From assembly GCA_026874595.1 (NCBI GenBank), contig CM049316.1, positions 60,831,676 to 60,895,675 on the forward strand: DNA of 64,000 nucleotides. The letters run 5' to 3'. A program made the translations under genes and the position numbers. The stretch is from Sipunculus nudus. Lineage: Eukaryota > Annelida > Sipuncula > Golfingiida > Sipunculidae. The notes beneath the pieces are model-generated. The model did not search any database, had not been told where the DNA came from, and saw only the letters and a list, made by a program, of their open reading frames with translations. Below, piece after piece: positions 48,726-59,818 of the stretch (its first letter is position 1; every line of letters begins with the position of its first letter).

Positions 48726-50007
48726 GCATGGGTTGGGTGTACCCTTTTGAATACTAGTGTTTACTGGAAGTCTGTAACACTTATAATTGTGTTTGTATGT
48801 ATGGCAGTATGTTTGTGTGCATGTGTTATATTTATATATAATTAATGCTTGTTTCCAAAATGGCACGATTATAAAACACCACACGCACCTTATTAATAGC
48901 AAAACGTGCCCAAACTGAGGCTTATATAGTATAGAATCTTAAGTTATATTTCAGTACAACTATGACTCAAGATAGTGTTTATCTTGCATGACATATCCAT
49001 ACTACCAAAAAGTGAAATCATGATGCCTCTGATGGTCCGTGAGTTGTTCAAAAGTAGCTCCTTTAAAATTTTAATTTAAAGAAAGAATGAATATAATTGT
49101 TTTATCGGACCTGTCTGTGATATAACCTGAATGAAAGCACAATTTAAGACCTTCCTGGCCTACAATATATTGTGCTTCAAATATTGAATTAACTTTAGGA
49201 CGGGTGGAACCACAGGTGCCCGGGGGGGGGGGGGGGGGGTTATTACAGGTCTGTACAGGAGACGATTTATTATTACATGTTTTTTTACCAACATGATGCT
49301 TGGAGCTCGGACCCACGTGTGTGTAATTACAAGTCTCCCTCGGTAAAGTTGTCTTCATATTTTTATGACATCTGAAATATTACTCAAGTCGTGTTTAACT
49401 GGCATTTTCCTTGTCCTATACCAATACATTGTTTGTTTACTCCTGTGTGATAAGAGGATAGCCTCCCGCTCTCGCTCTAAGTGCTCCGTCCGTACACATG
49501 GGCGGAGGGATGAGGGGGCCGGATGCACGTGTCCAAATTTGTCGACCTAGAAATTTTGGGAAATAGGAAAAATAAATGTCTAATACGAAAAAAATTGGGG
49601 TTTAGCATCATGATGCATATCGAAACATCCGAGACTGCATCATTGGCATCGCCATTGCAACCTAACTTTTCAAAATGTTTCTACACTTAGTTACTTAAAT
49701 GAAAGCAAATTTTAAGTCTTTCATGGCCTATAATATATTGTGCTACAAATATTGTATTAACTTTAGGCCGATTAAACCACAGGTGCCGGGGGGCTGGGGG
49801 TTGTTATTAAAACAGGCCTGTGCAGGATACAATATATACAGGTGCCTTTGTTTAAATTTTCTAAGTCTAAATTTTCAAAATGTTTCTATACACTAAGAGG
49901 GATAGTGTTATGGTGTTATGGGTTTCAGTGGCGTTTCCAGGATTTGAAAAAAGAGGGCGCGCAGCCCTATAAAGTCGGGTATAGGGGGCTGTTCTGCGTC
50001 TTTTAGA

Positions 50008-50066
<59 letters not shown>

Positions 50067-50286
50067 ATTATATTGATATTCCACAAAGCCCAATTAGTAG
50101 GAAGCAAGCATATTTTAAACTTGTTTGAACACACTGCGTGGCTGTTAAATTGTCTCCTACTAAACATATCAAATATTGTTAGTTCGTTCATAATTATTAT
50201 GGTCGTTATATGTTATTTTGTAAGGTATTTAGTTCAAGTTGTTTATTATGTTAACCGTGGAAACCTCATCTATATATATATATACA

Positions 50287-50328
<42 letters not shown>

Positions 50329-53300
50329 GCATTATTTGAACAACAGAAAAATACATGCATCAATAAATGTAGTGTTGTAACTTAATTGTAACTTTTAAGT
50401 AGAAGATGGTCAGCACACATGTAAAAGAACTGAAATGGATTAACTATTATATGTCACTGAATCTGTCAAAGGATACTTCATCTATTTTTCATGTAGAGCT
50501 TCTGATAATGAATTCGCCAATATAGGTTTTCGTAGATAAATTATTTTTGCAGAAATAAAGTTCGAACTATAGACAGTGGGAGTTAAAAAGAAATAAAGCT
50601 AGTCTGACCTGAGGTAATTAAAGTACATAAACACAAGAAATATTAGAAGTGAAAAATACTCATTGACTGTTATTTGCATACCATTTTCAGGTTTATATTA
50701 TTATTGAAAATGCAGCTTTCTGACATATAGCCTGGCCATTTAGCTCCAGTGACAGTAGCTGGGTATATAGAGGTGATTTTTATTACCCAGAATCAAGAAA
50801 CCGGAAGCTTTCATATAGTCTCTTGGTGTATTCCAGGATTAATGTTTAAAATGAGACATAGCAAGCGTGAGACATAGCAAATAGCTTACATGGATTGTTT
50901 AACAGTTTTTGGCCATCCTCCATCATGTTACAGAACAATCACAGGCTTTGAAGACTTCACTTCTGCAAACAAACAAAATAGAAAAGAGAGATAGTAAAAA
51001 TCATGAGAGAAAGTTGAAAGTATATAATCCATTTACTGTTTAGATTTATTTTAGAAATTTTCAAAGTCTGACACTCTTTACATTTACATTACGAACAATA
51101 TCTTGCTACGCTTTTGTTCTTTCTTCACAAAAGTTCAACAAATACAACAAAACTAGTTATTCTTTAGGTGAATAGGAACCTTAAGAACTGATAATAAATA
51201 TACATTGTTATATAAGATATATATCTATATTTACATTACAGACAAGATCTTTTTTGTTTTTCTTCTTTCTTTTCCATTTGGGAATAACATTACCATAACC
51301 GCGCATAGAGAAACATGAAAATATCTTTTTACTTAAAACGCCATATTTTATATCTATGTGTGTGCATATTCAATTAAAATAACATAAAATAAATATGAGT
51401 TAACAAACATTACACTTGCCAGTAGTTGACTGGTATAAGTGTTAGCAGAATTTTAGGGTGGGGGCGCGCGCCCCTTTGCGCCCCCCTATGAATACGCTCC
51501 TGGGTTTTAATTAAAATAAAGCCCGGTTCACCACGCATTGCGTAATTCAGAACCGTGGGCCATCTCTTGACGGAAATAATAAAATATACCATGGCAGTTC
51601 TTGATCAACACAACCATTTACTGACAGTAAAATATACTTAATTTCACTGTACCGGTATTGAGGCAGTTTTATTCGATTAAAAAATGCAGCAGGCTTTTTA
51701 ATTGTCAGATAGCAAAAGTGCTAATACCCATAGAACCATTCAATCGACCTAGTCCTGGATGCTCTGGAGGTGCAAATGTGTACCCGATAAGGCATCTTTG
51801 GATATGACACTATATATGTTAACTCTATCACAACAAGTAAGGCCTATGTTAATTCAAGGTAGCTAAAGCTACCATCTGTACTAGAGCCCTGCGCGGGCCA
51901 GAACCCGCCCCACGGGCTGCGGGGGTGCGCATACCGCCCCGGGCCTACTTTTTTTATGATATTTCGGGGCGGGGCGGTCCCAGTTTTTTTTTACTGCGGG
52001 GTGGGTTCGGGTTAAAGACTGAAAAGTACGGGGCGGGGCGGGCTGCATGAATTCTTAGGCGTGTTCTTGCGGGCCGAAAAGTTGTTTTATGCAATGCATT
52101 TCTCAAATAGTTCCAACTGGTAATAGACTGTTATACAGAAATCACATTTCTTTGTTTAAGTTTGTATATATGTGACCATGTGTATATATACAATGCTATA
52201 TAATATATATTTATATATAGAAAGAGATGATTACATTTATTTAAATGTAAAGCCATGCAGGTCTGTTTATGTAGGTCAGATTCTGTACTGTTAACTATCG
52301 CGCTTACCCGTGAGGGACTGGCAGTATTTTCAGATTTGGCGTAAGGACAATATTTATTCTTAGTTTTGACAACTCTGCGACCCCTTGGCGATATTTCTTT
52401 GTTGATTGTGTTATTTTCATTTGTATGACAATTTTCATTTGCATGACAAATCCAGTGCACTGGCGAGCGGTGCCAGCTTACAAATCGCTATCTGTATGTT
52501 GTGCTTTTATTCTTCATTTCAGCATGTTAATCACACTATCTTTAATAACACACGCATCTGATTAAAATTATAAATTACCAAGTATCTGCCTCATGTCCGA
52601 GGCCATGCAGCTGGCCCCAAGGCCACCACAATTGAAACCAGAACGCCCTTTTCTCCCATGCATTCGCGACATCCGGGTCCCCCAACTCATTTTGTCGAAA
52701 CAACAGTTCTTATACTCGCCCTCCATATAATGTAGAGACCCAGAGCTGTTGTAACCTCATTTTCTCCACTGAGCGGGGAATCGTCAGTTTCACAATGATA
52801 TAAAAAATGAGATGAAAATTCAATACAATATTACACAAAAGATAAATTGTTCAATACATATTCCATGGAGGCCTATACTATACACACGAAGTGTACAAAC
52901 GTACAAACGTATACATGCACAACATATAAAGATACATGTGCAACCCTCACTGATAAATGCACCGTGTACACACATTTTTGATTACACACACGTTCTAATG
53001 AATTCCCAGGTAATTAGAAACTTCCAATTCAAACAAGTGTCATATGTCGTAGTCACTATTGTGTCCTTCGCCTTCAAAATAAATTTGACAGATTCATACA
53101 AAATACAATGTTTTTTTCATGTGCAAGTAAAACATACCGTCATCAGTGATATTATTGAAATAAGCACTGATTTCAACATTAAAAGTATCAGTTATAAAGT
53201 CAAAGAATTCATCTCTGTCAGCAGCAGTGCTGTAACAACTAAAAACGGCATGACTGAAAATTTCCTCTATCATAATGTAATAGACGCGAATATACGAGAT

Positions 53301-54290
53301 TTCCGTATCGAGCAGGGTTTAAGACACGATATCAACACCAGCGCCACCTAACTCTCGTTTAATTGCGGTGGCCCCAGTGCGAGCCTCTCGCCGAGACAAT
53401 TAATGCAACCCCCGGGAACCGAGAGATAGGTGGCGCTGGTGTTGATATCGTGTCTTAAACCCTGCTTGATAAGGAAATCTCGTATATTCGCATTTATTAC
53501 ATAAAATGATGTGAACACAAAATCAACATTAACATATTCAGGAATATATGTGATGGCTCATTTGCAGATTACATGAACAAGAAGTGTGGGCAGACGATCG
53601 GCGGGGCCGGCGCCAGCGGCCATCTTGAATCCAGCCACGCACTGACGTATGATAATCTGATGAACTGTGACGTCACCCTCTCTGTTACTCCGGGCCAGCG
53701 AACGCTTATTCACGTAAATCGCTTCGAATTGGAGGAAGCAATGTCCGGTTCCTGTGTGGACTCTCTGAATTTGTACGATGGGTCCAGAGCTTCCGGTCCT
53801 GTGCTCAATCCATCTCCTCTCTGCGGGTTATATAGAGATCCGTTTAACTACACTTCGTCCGGGGATAAAGTTACTCTTCGCATGGTCACGGATAACACTG
53901 CTGTCTTTCGAGGGTTTGAAATTGTTTATGTGGCGTTCACAACAGGTAACAAAGTGAATGAAAGTAATTTTATGATAACGATAAATTATAATGAATAATT
54001 CATGTATGATTCACTCGTATTTTCATACATTACTACACGAATGTTTTCTGCAGTAAATGGCAAGAAAGAACTGAAAAAATTGAATTAATCGCATGTATAT
54101 AGAACGATGTCGAACGGAATATACAAGCTTTCATTAAATGTATAGAAGAGATTTTTTCAGTGCAGTTCAGGAAATAATGATAAAAACATATTAAAATCTC
54201 ATGTTTTTTTTCCACTCAATGAAACGTTTCATTATAATATTACCATATTAAAACTAAAATGAAACCGTGATATTGTAATTATATACACAA

Positions 54291-54335
<45 letters not shown>

Positions 54336-56015
54336 ATATATATATATATAATATTAATATTATTTAGATTTTTTTTGCCGTGATTTGGTTTCTTGATTAT
54401 CAGCTGCATGGACAAAATAATACTTGTGCATGGTAGTTTCTTTTGTGTTTGTCTTTTTTTCGGGTTTGAATGCTTTGAAAAGCTAAAGTCTGATTAACAA
54501 AACGATTGACTTATTTATGAACATGAATCGGATAAGAAATTATTGATGGTGTCACGAAGGATTAAAAATAGTATTACATTTTATTTATTTAAAAAAAAGA
54601 ATGAAATATAAAGCAGAAAAAGTACGTCTCTCGGTCACTTTTTTCAAAATATATTGCAGGTTTCACCTTCTCATTGTAGGTTTTCGATAAAAAAAATATA
54701 TGGTTAGTAGACAATGTTATAGTAAAATGATAATGATTGGTTTGATAAACAAATAAATATACAACATAACAAAGGGGGGAAATGTTAACTTATATTTGTT
54801 ATCATTAATTTCTTGAAAGAAATGACGGTCAAAGCGGCTTGAGATCAGATACAATATAAATATCGACTGAAAATGAAAATTAAACCTACCTTTTTTGGCG
54901 CAACAACTAGAGTCTTTCAATGTTATACAAATCTTTACAGCACCATGTGGAGGGGACCAGTTCACCTGCGGCAATGGGTACTGTATTGCGTCAAAATTGG
55001 AGTGCAACAGGGTCAACGAGTGCGGTGATGCCACGGACGAAGCAAACTGTGAAGGTAAATTTCATTTTGAAATTAGTTATGTAATTTACTGCCAGATGGC
55101 AGAACCCACGACTGTTTCACATATGTTTAGCGACAGTAAAGCATGCCGATTTAATCAGTCTAATTTTTTGCACCATTGTTGATTTTTGTGCATGCAAATT
55201 AATCAGAAGATATTAAGCTTACTTTGGTTAAATATAGATAATATATCATGAAAAATGCAAAAAAGACTTTCTCCACTGAAAAATTTCTACCCTAAGACTG
55301 CAATCATCCTATTTTCGTCAAACCCAGATCTCCAAAAACTCCGAAACGATTCATGGGGGCTGCCATTTTTGCACAGACTAAAACGCGGATGTCGCAAGTC
55401 GCATATCAGAATTAAGGGTATATGCGGCTTGTCGGGTAAAAATTTGGAGAGGCCCCGAGTGAGGTTTAGAAGGGTTTAATCGATTTTTAAAAAACTGCTG
55501 AGACTATCCACGTCATATAGTGTGTAACTACTGATCTCAGACTACAGTAAGGCCTTCTCTAAGTCTCTGTGAACTATGAGGTAATGATTTAAAAAAAAAG
55601 ATAACCTATAAATTCTAAATCCCCATTTAAATTTTCCTTTCCTTCCTTGTAAAAGATATTTTCAATGGGCCATGCTTGTTTTTACAATTAATCCTAAAAT
55701 AGGATTAAATATGACCTTGACCTTGCAGAAGAGGACGTGACCCAGAAGCAGACGGACGTGGGGCTGATCATCGGGTTTTCCATCCTCGGTCTACTGTTAA
55801 TCATCATCCTGTGCGTGGTGGCCTACAAGGTGTACCAGTACTACATGTGGAAGAGGTGGATGCGGTTCGAGGGCCGGGTGTGGGAGACGGACTACGACAG
55901 AGTCTACCCGGTTTCCGACAAGTATTCCCGGTTTGATGAGAGAATGTCTGGACGGAGGGCGCCACATCCCGGTTGGGAAGATCAACAGATCAGCGCTGTA
56001 CCATCTTCTTCGTAA
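48601..56015 (+). CDS. Type I membrane protein with CUB and LDLa domains (four exons)
   Basis: Exons 48601-48700, 53568-53945, 54941-55054 and 55729-56015 join into 879 nt (292 residues), with every intron in phase 1. Order: signal peptide (1-23, cut after VNA), short linker, CUB domain (about 40-155) with four cysteines ([27 protein letters not shown]), one LDLa repeat (about 160-197) with six cysteines and the acidic NECGDATDE calcium motif, one transmembrane helix (about 210-232, [20 protein letters not shown]), and a cytoplasmic tail of about 60 residues with several tyrosines. CUB and LDLa modules bind extracellular ligands, so a receptor or co-receptor role is likely. The architecture recalls LDLRAD2 and a cut-down NETO, but I cannot assign orthology. 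Confidence 0.9.
50013..50063. repeat. (TA)n microsatellite
   Basis: About 25 TA units inside the hAT-like element. Confidence 0.95.
50270..50326. repeat. (TA)n microsatellite, interrupted
   Basis: TA units with one CATC interruption. Confidence 0.95.
51885..52080. repeat. GC-rich GGGGCGGG-type repeat, possible hAT fragment
   Basis: GGGCGGGGCGG runs alternate with T runs; it begins TAGAGCCCTGCGCGGG. It is the mirror-style counterpart of 21187-21420. The other end and target duplication were not found. Confidence 0.4.
53275..53502. mobile_element. Foldback MITE with 83-bp arms
   Basis: Arms 53275-53357 and 53420-53502 are inverse repeats, matching at about 78 of 83 positions. They carry GAATATACGAGATTTCC, AGCAGGGTTTAAGACACGAT and CACCAGCGCCACCT. 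The 62-bp centre contains TCTCGCCGAGA. It ends 65 bp before the CUB exon. There is no coding capacity. A transcript across it would form a long hairpin just upstream of the splice acceptor. Confidence 0.88.
53568..53945 (+). CDS. CUB domain exon
   Basis: Acceptor CATTTGCAG, donor GTAACA, 378 nt, phase 1 to phase 1. It encodes nearly the whole CUB domain. The C...C pairs, the central SLNLYDG motif (CUB xLxIYDG type) and a GFEIVYVAF final strand are plain. A symmetric phase-1 exon is typical of shuffled extracellular modules. Confidence 0.94.
53946..54940. other. CUB/LDLa gene intron 2
   Basis: AT-rich, with a TA-rich microsatellite at 54296-54352. No exon or element ends seen. Confidence 0.5.
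54296..54352. repeat. TA-rich microsatellite
   Basis: TA units interrupted by AATATA steps. Confidence 0.9.
54941..55054 (+). CDS. LDLa repeat exon
   Basis: Acceptor ATCTTTACAG, donor GTAAAT, 114 nt, phase 1 to phase 1. It encodes [18 protein letters not shown], then [19 protein letters not shown]: six cysteines in LDLa spacing and the acidic C-terminal calcium cage. One exon per module, as in LDL-receptor family genes. Confidence 0.95.
55055..55728. other. CUB/LDLa gene intron 3
   Basis: No exon recognised. The stretch 55370-55480 is locally more GC-rich (GTCGCATATCAG, GGCTTGTCGGG) and could be repeat debris. A pyrimidine tract and CCTTGCAG precede the last exon. Confidence 0.45.
55729..56015 (+). 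CDS. Transmembrane and cytoplasmic tail exon (stop TAA)
   Basis: 287 nt. It encodes an acidic stalk ([12 protein letters not shown]), the transmembrane helix, a [12 protein letters not shown] juxtamembrane stretch with positive charges, and a tail with [18 protein letters not shown] ending AVPSSS. Tyrosines in DYDRVYP are possible phosphorylation or sorting sites. The exon is noticeably more GC-rich than its surroundings, supporting coding. AATAAA signals follow at 56183 and 56358. Confidence 0.93.
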
Positions 56016-58170
56016 AACACAACCCATCATAGACATTGTTTCGCCTAATGGGAAATGTTAGGGAGACATCCGTAGGGGTATATAGACAGAAGAACCTCCT
56101 CCTCCCCCCCCCCCCCCCACACACACACACTCCCTACGTCGGCCAGAAGCCCCCTTATGAAAAAGAAGACAATAATCCACCTAATAAAATATATACCATT
56201 CCATGCCAAATCATGAATTTTCTCAAAGAGAGATCCTTAACTAAAAGATTAAACTATTAACTGGATGAAGAAAAATTATCTTGCAATCGCAATATTCGAA
56301 ATTATAAATTTTCTCCTAAAAAGTGAGAGACAAATTAACTTTTGTCCTTCACTCCTGAATAAAGAGGGAGACATGGGCCCCAATCCCCCCATGAAGCAAA
56401 TCCCGTGCAACCCTTTGAAACAAATGTCCCCGTCAACCTAAGCAAAATTTTTTTGCTAATACTATAGGTACTCTTCTACATTCCTTTACAGTATGTGCTG
56501 ACCTGTTTTTATCGTTGCCATGGCATTTATATTCTTAAAATTGAATTGAAACTCAATACAATCATATCTCTCTTATACTCCGTAACACTCCACTGTCTAC
56601 GATGTACAGAAGACCGAACAATACATGAAATCCAGAGAATCGCACAAGATATTTACTTTATTAACTTGCATTAAGTAGGTTCCTTTTATTCCTTTCAGTT
56701 ATCTTAACAAAGAAATGAAATGGTAGATGGAATGTGTATAAATGTCGAAAATTGTCCGGAAAGACGCTGGTCTATATGAATCATTTTCTTATTCAAAGTC
56801 TTCAGATGTACTGGTGGGCAAATGTCTCAGAAAGGGACTAAAAGGTACTCATGTAGTCATCCCTCCTTTCGACTGGGGACTTATTATTTAAAATAACACG
56901 CCAAACCTCGACAGAATCCTTCTATTTAATTGGGGTCTTCCTTGCTGTGTCCTTTTAGAGGTGATTCTAAGATATACTGAACAGTATTTCCGGTATACCT
57001 GCATGTTATAGAAACGAATTTCTTAGAGCAAGACTGAGCTTTTTACTACATTATCAGGGTGTCAACATTACAGAACAGTTGACGTGTTTTTACATTTTAC
57101 GTAATATATATTATCTGAGTAAAAAAGAAGACATGTTAGAGTCAGAGAAATGCCCGAGTTGTTGATTTTATATCGTTTAAACATTTATCACAATAATATA
57201 TCTTGTCTTTTCAATTTCAACAATGGTACGCACGTCGATTGAATTGTACTCAGACATACTATATAGAAAGAATCTCCTGTGACAGGCGAACTATACTTGT
57301 GTAATTGTCTGCCATTATTTAGCAAGATTAAAATGACCAGAGATTAAGACCATATAATAATTGTTATTAATATTGTTATCATCGGATATATACTTTCAGA
57401 ATGCATCGACGTTTAACCGTCTATATCATTTGAAAGACCTTAAGAATATCTTCTGAATATGAACAGTCGACATTCATACGATATGCACAGGTCACTATGA
57501 TTTTGCACTAAGTTATTGTACCTTATATCAACTATATTTTTAGACCATAAACTGGTGACATTTAAATCAGGTATCGACGGAATCGGCCAATATTTATATT
57601 AAATGTAATGAATGGTTTTTAAAGTTACACCGTATAGTTTTGAATATAGTGTCTGCAGTTTAAAGCCCACCTTATAGATAAGGAAATGCTCTGTGGTCTT
57701 TAGTTATGCCCCGCGGTGAGTTATGCCTCGTGTGGGTCTATGTATTGCATATTTTATACATCTGTACATATTTGATATATCGGATATATATGATAAGAGA
57801 TCTCTCCGATTACATGCAACTGCATTCGCTGGTCGAATGAACTTTTACAAAGAACGATTAAATGGTTTACCTGGTATCCGTGTTGTGTCTTCATTGCCTG
57901 TATATGAACCACACGCTTAAGACGTGGTATTCATATCGGCCAAAGAAGTGGAATGAGTAAGAAAAAAAGCACTTTATACAACAGTTTTTCAAGACTCGGA
58001 ACTGCGTTTTGCGTGGTTCGGAGTCATGGCCTCCGAATGAAAGAGGATTGAAAGAAGTTAATGAAAGTCTTAAGAAAATCCGACTTACCAAATAAAATGA
58101 ACGATAAATGTTTACTCTGACTACATTTTAAATTATCAAGGCCATGTTTGATGTCCATGCTATCGTTATT
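56016..58170. other. 3' UTR and intergenic AT-rich DNA
   Basis: Begins with the likely 3' UTR of the CUB/LDLa gene (AATAAA at 56183-56188 and 56358-56363; a C run then CA run at 56103-56130). Beyond that no gene is seen on either strand; the short frames lack splice context and composition bias. Confidence 0.5.
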
Positions 58171-58600
58171 GTATCCGCCAAAACAGAGTTTTGCGAATAC
58201 TATGTTTTCACGCGGGTTCCGTATTCGAGACTTATGGCGCCACCTACAATCTTTTTTTTTTTTGCGTTGCATCCATCCATGCGTTTGCCATCTTTTCGTC
58301 TTAGTGATTGATTCAATGTGTTGGGCTGAAAGTATGCATGTCTAAAGGCTATAGATCTTGGATATCTGCATCTCCTACTCAAGAATGGTAGCGCCGACCG
58401 CAATCGTTTTTGTGTGGCGTCCATCTGGGCATCTGTTTTGGGTGAAAATTGCTCATATCTCAGGAGTGGTTCAATGTATTGGTCTGAAATTTGGCATTTC
58501 CATCAATCTTGGATACATTTTTTGTAGACCCGACATTTGGCGCCACCTACCTCTCCGATATCTCCATCTCTTATTCAAGACTGGTCTTACTCTACAATAT
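58171..58600 (+). mobile_element. Family A element, left end with truncated body
   Basis: GTATCCGCCAAAA (58171-58183) is identical to the family A left end, with the same fold-back (GCGAATAC at 58193, one change) followed by ACTATGTTTTCACGCGGG. Internal units carry ATGGCGCCACCTAC and TTGGCGCCACCTAC and the CTCATATCTC AGG phrase. It stops at a short TA run near 58600 with no right inverted repeat or hairpin. Confidence 0.65.
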
Positions 58601-58611
58601 ATATATATATA

Positions 58612-58730
58612 TCAGAGTTGGGGCCAAATACTTTTAAAGTAATCGATTACAAATTACTTCTTAATGTAATTGCTATTACTTTTGCAATTACTTTTGAGCT
58701 TAAAGGCCATTTACATTATATAATAAGAAC
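58612..58730. repeat. hAT-like end fragment
   Basis: CAGAGTTGGGGCCAAATAC followed by AAAGTAATCGATTACAAATT, a common subterminal style of hAT-derived MITEs. The other end was not found. Confidence 0.35.
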
Positions 58731-59300
58731 AGCAACTGGGTTAAGAGATTGGTTTGGGCTCTTAACATTTGTGACAGTCTCAACAAATTAATAAAGTATA
58801 ACTATGCAAATATACTTCCATCAACAATTCTGATCACGAGATCCGGAATATTGACAAAATCATGATTAAGTTTTTATATATTGATTGTCAGCACTACAAA
58901 TATATCAATCAATGCAAGATGAAATGTGTGTCACAATTCCAACTCTGTGGTTGCATCACAGGTCACTGTGCCCACTGGAACAAAGGCGGCTTCAATTAGG
59001 CTTAATCCAGGCAGTGTCAACTGTAACCTCAGTCAGAAACGTTTCATATGATAAAAAAGTGAATGATAATGGCCTCGAGTACTCTATCTATAAAACTAGT
59101 AAGGAATCCGTCAAAGAAAACATTATATGGTGGTCCAGATTACCTCAACAAGTTTACTGGGTTGTCTCTTAAGTGTTACCCTAAACGAAAAAAAAGTCAT
59201 CAAAGCCTTTCCTTTTTCATAGTAAAGTTGCCTACAAAAAAACAACGAATAATGACAGGGACATATAAAAGTATCTCTTGTACCTTTTGGAATTATAATT

Positions 59301-59610
59301 AAAGGGGCCTGTTCACATACAAGGCATGATAAATAAACATGATGTATAGTGTTTTATCCTTTAAAAATAATATCTACAAATGTTTCGTTCTGAAACTAGT
59401 CGCTTACTCCTCTACACGAATGAAAACAAATTTTCACTGGTCGCCTTCAGTGGTTCAGAACATGCATAATCTGCGCACAACCTGGAGGCCATACCACGCA
59501 ACGTCACAAATTGAGACTTTTCGATCTTCAAACCAGTGTTTCTTCTTAGACTGGCCCTTCAAAACACTTGTTTCTACATGTTTATTTCCATAAAAATTCA
59601 TATTGATTCT
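59301..59610. repeat. Dispersed repeat, copy 2 (partner at 17832)
   Basis: Begins AAAGGGGCCTGTTCACATAC, like 17832, and shares landmarks for about 300 bp. It is in the same orientation. Confidence 0.6.
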
Positions 59611-59753
59611 ATCTTTGAATTTTGTATATTTCACGTGATGTGTCATTTCATTAAATCAGCCGGGGGGGTTGGGTTAATCTAACCAGTGTGGGGTGACCTG
59701 TAAGTATGATAAGAGTACACCGGGGTATAACCTAAAATGAGTTAAGACTACAC

Positions 59754-59755
59754 TT

Positions 59756-59817
<62 letters not shown>
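59754..59817. repeat. (TA)n microsatellite
   Basis: TA run with one early CA interruption. Confidence 0.95.

Positions 59818-59818
<1 letters not shown>

Larger units (their letters stand above)
49926..51502. mobile_element. hAT-like element with CAGTGGCG ends and 5-bp direct repeat
   Basis: CAGTGGCGTTTCCAGGAT at the left pairs imperfectly with ATGAATACGCTCCTG at the right. Both are followed inwards by GGGCGCGC-type GC blocks (49953 and 51464). GGTTT abuts both sides (49921-49925 and 51503-51507). The interior has two TA arrays but no transposase frame, so this is a non-autonomous copy of about 1.6 kb. Confidence 0.65.
48701..53567. other. CUB/LDLa gene intron 1
   Basis: 4.9 kb with no exon recognised. 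It contains two diverged copies of a segment with TGCTACAAATATTG and AACTTTAGG near a G run (about 49160-49245 and 49735-49805), a hAT-like element (49926-51502), a GC-rich repeat (51885-52080) and a foldback element (53275-53502). The 179-codon frame at 52812-53351 is not supported (see rejected). Confidence 0.6.

Noticed and set aside
52812-53351. 179-codon open frame, the longest in the window
   Set aside because: Its composition follows the AT-rich background, it has no recognisable domain, its last 25 or so codons are the arm of the foldback element, and it lies inside an intron of a supported gene.
58358-58791. Frames of 84-94 codons at 58.4-58.8 kb
   Set aside because: They read through the family A fragment and an adjoining hAT-like end; no protein similarity.
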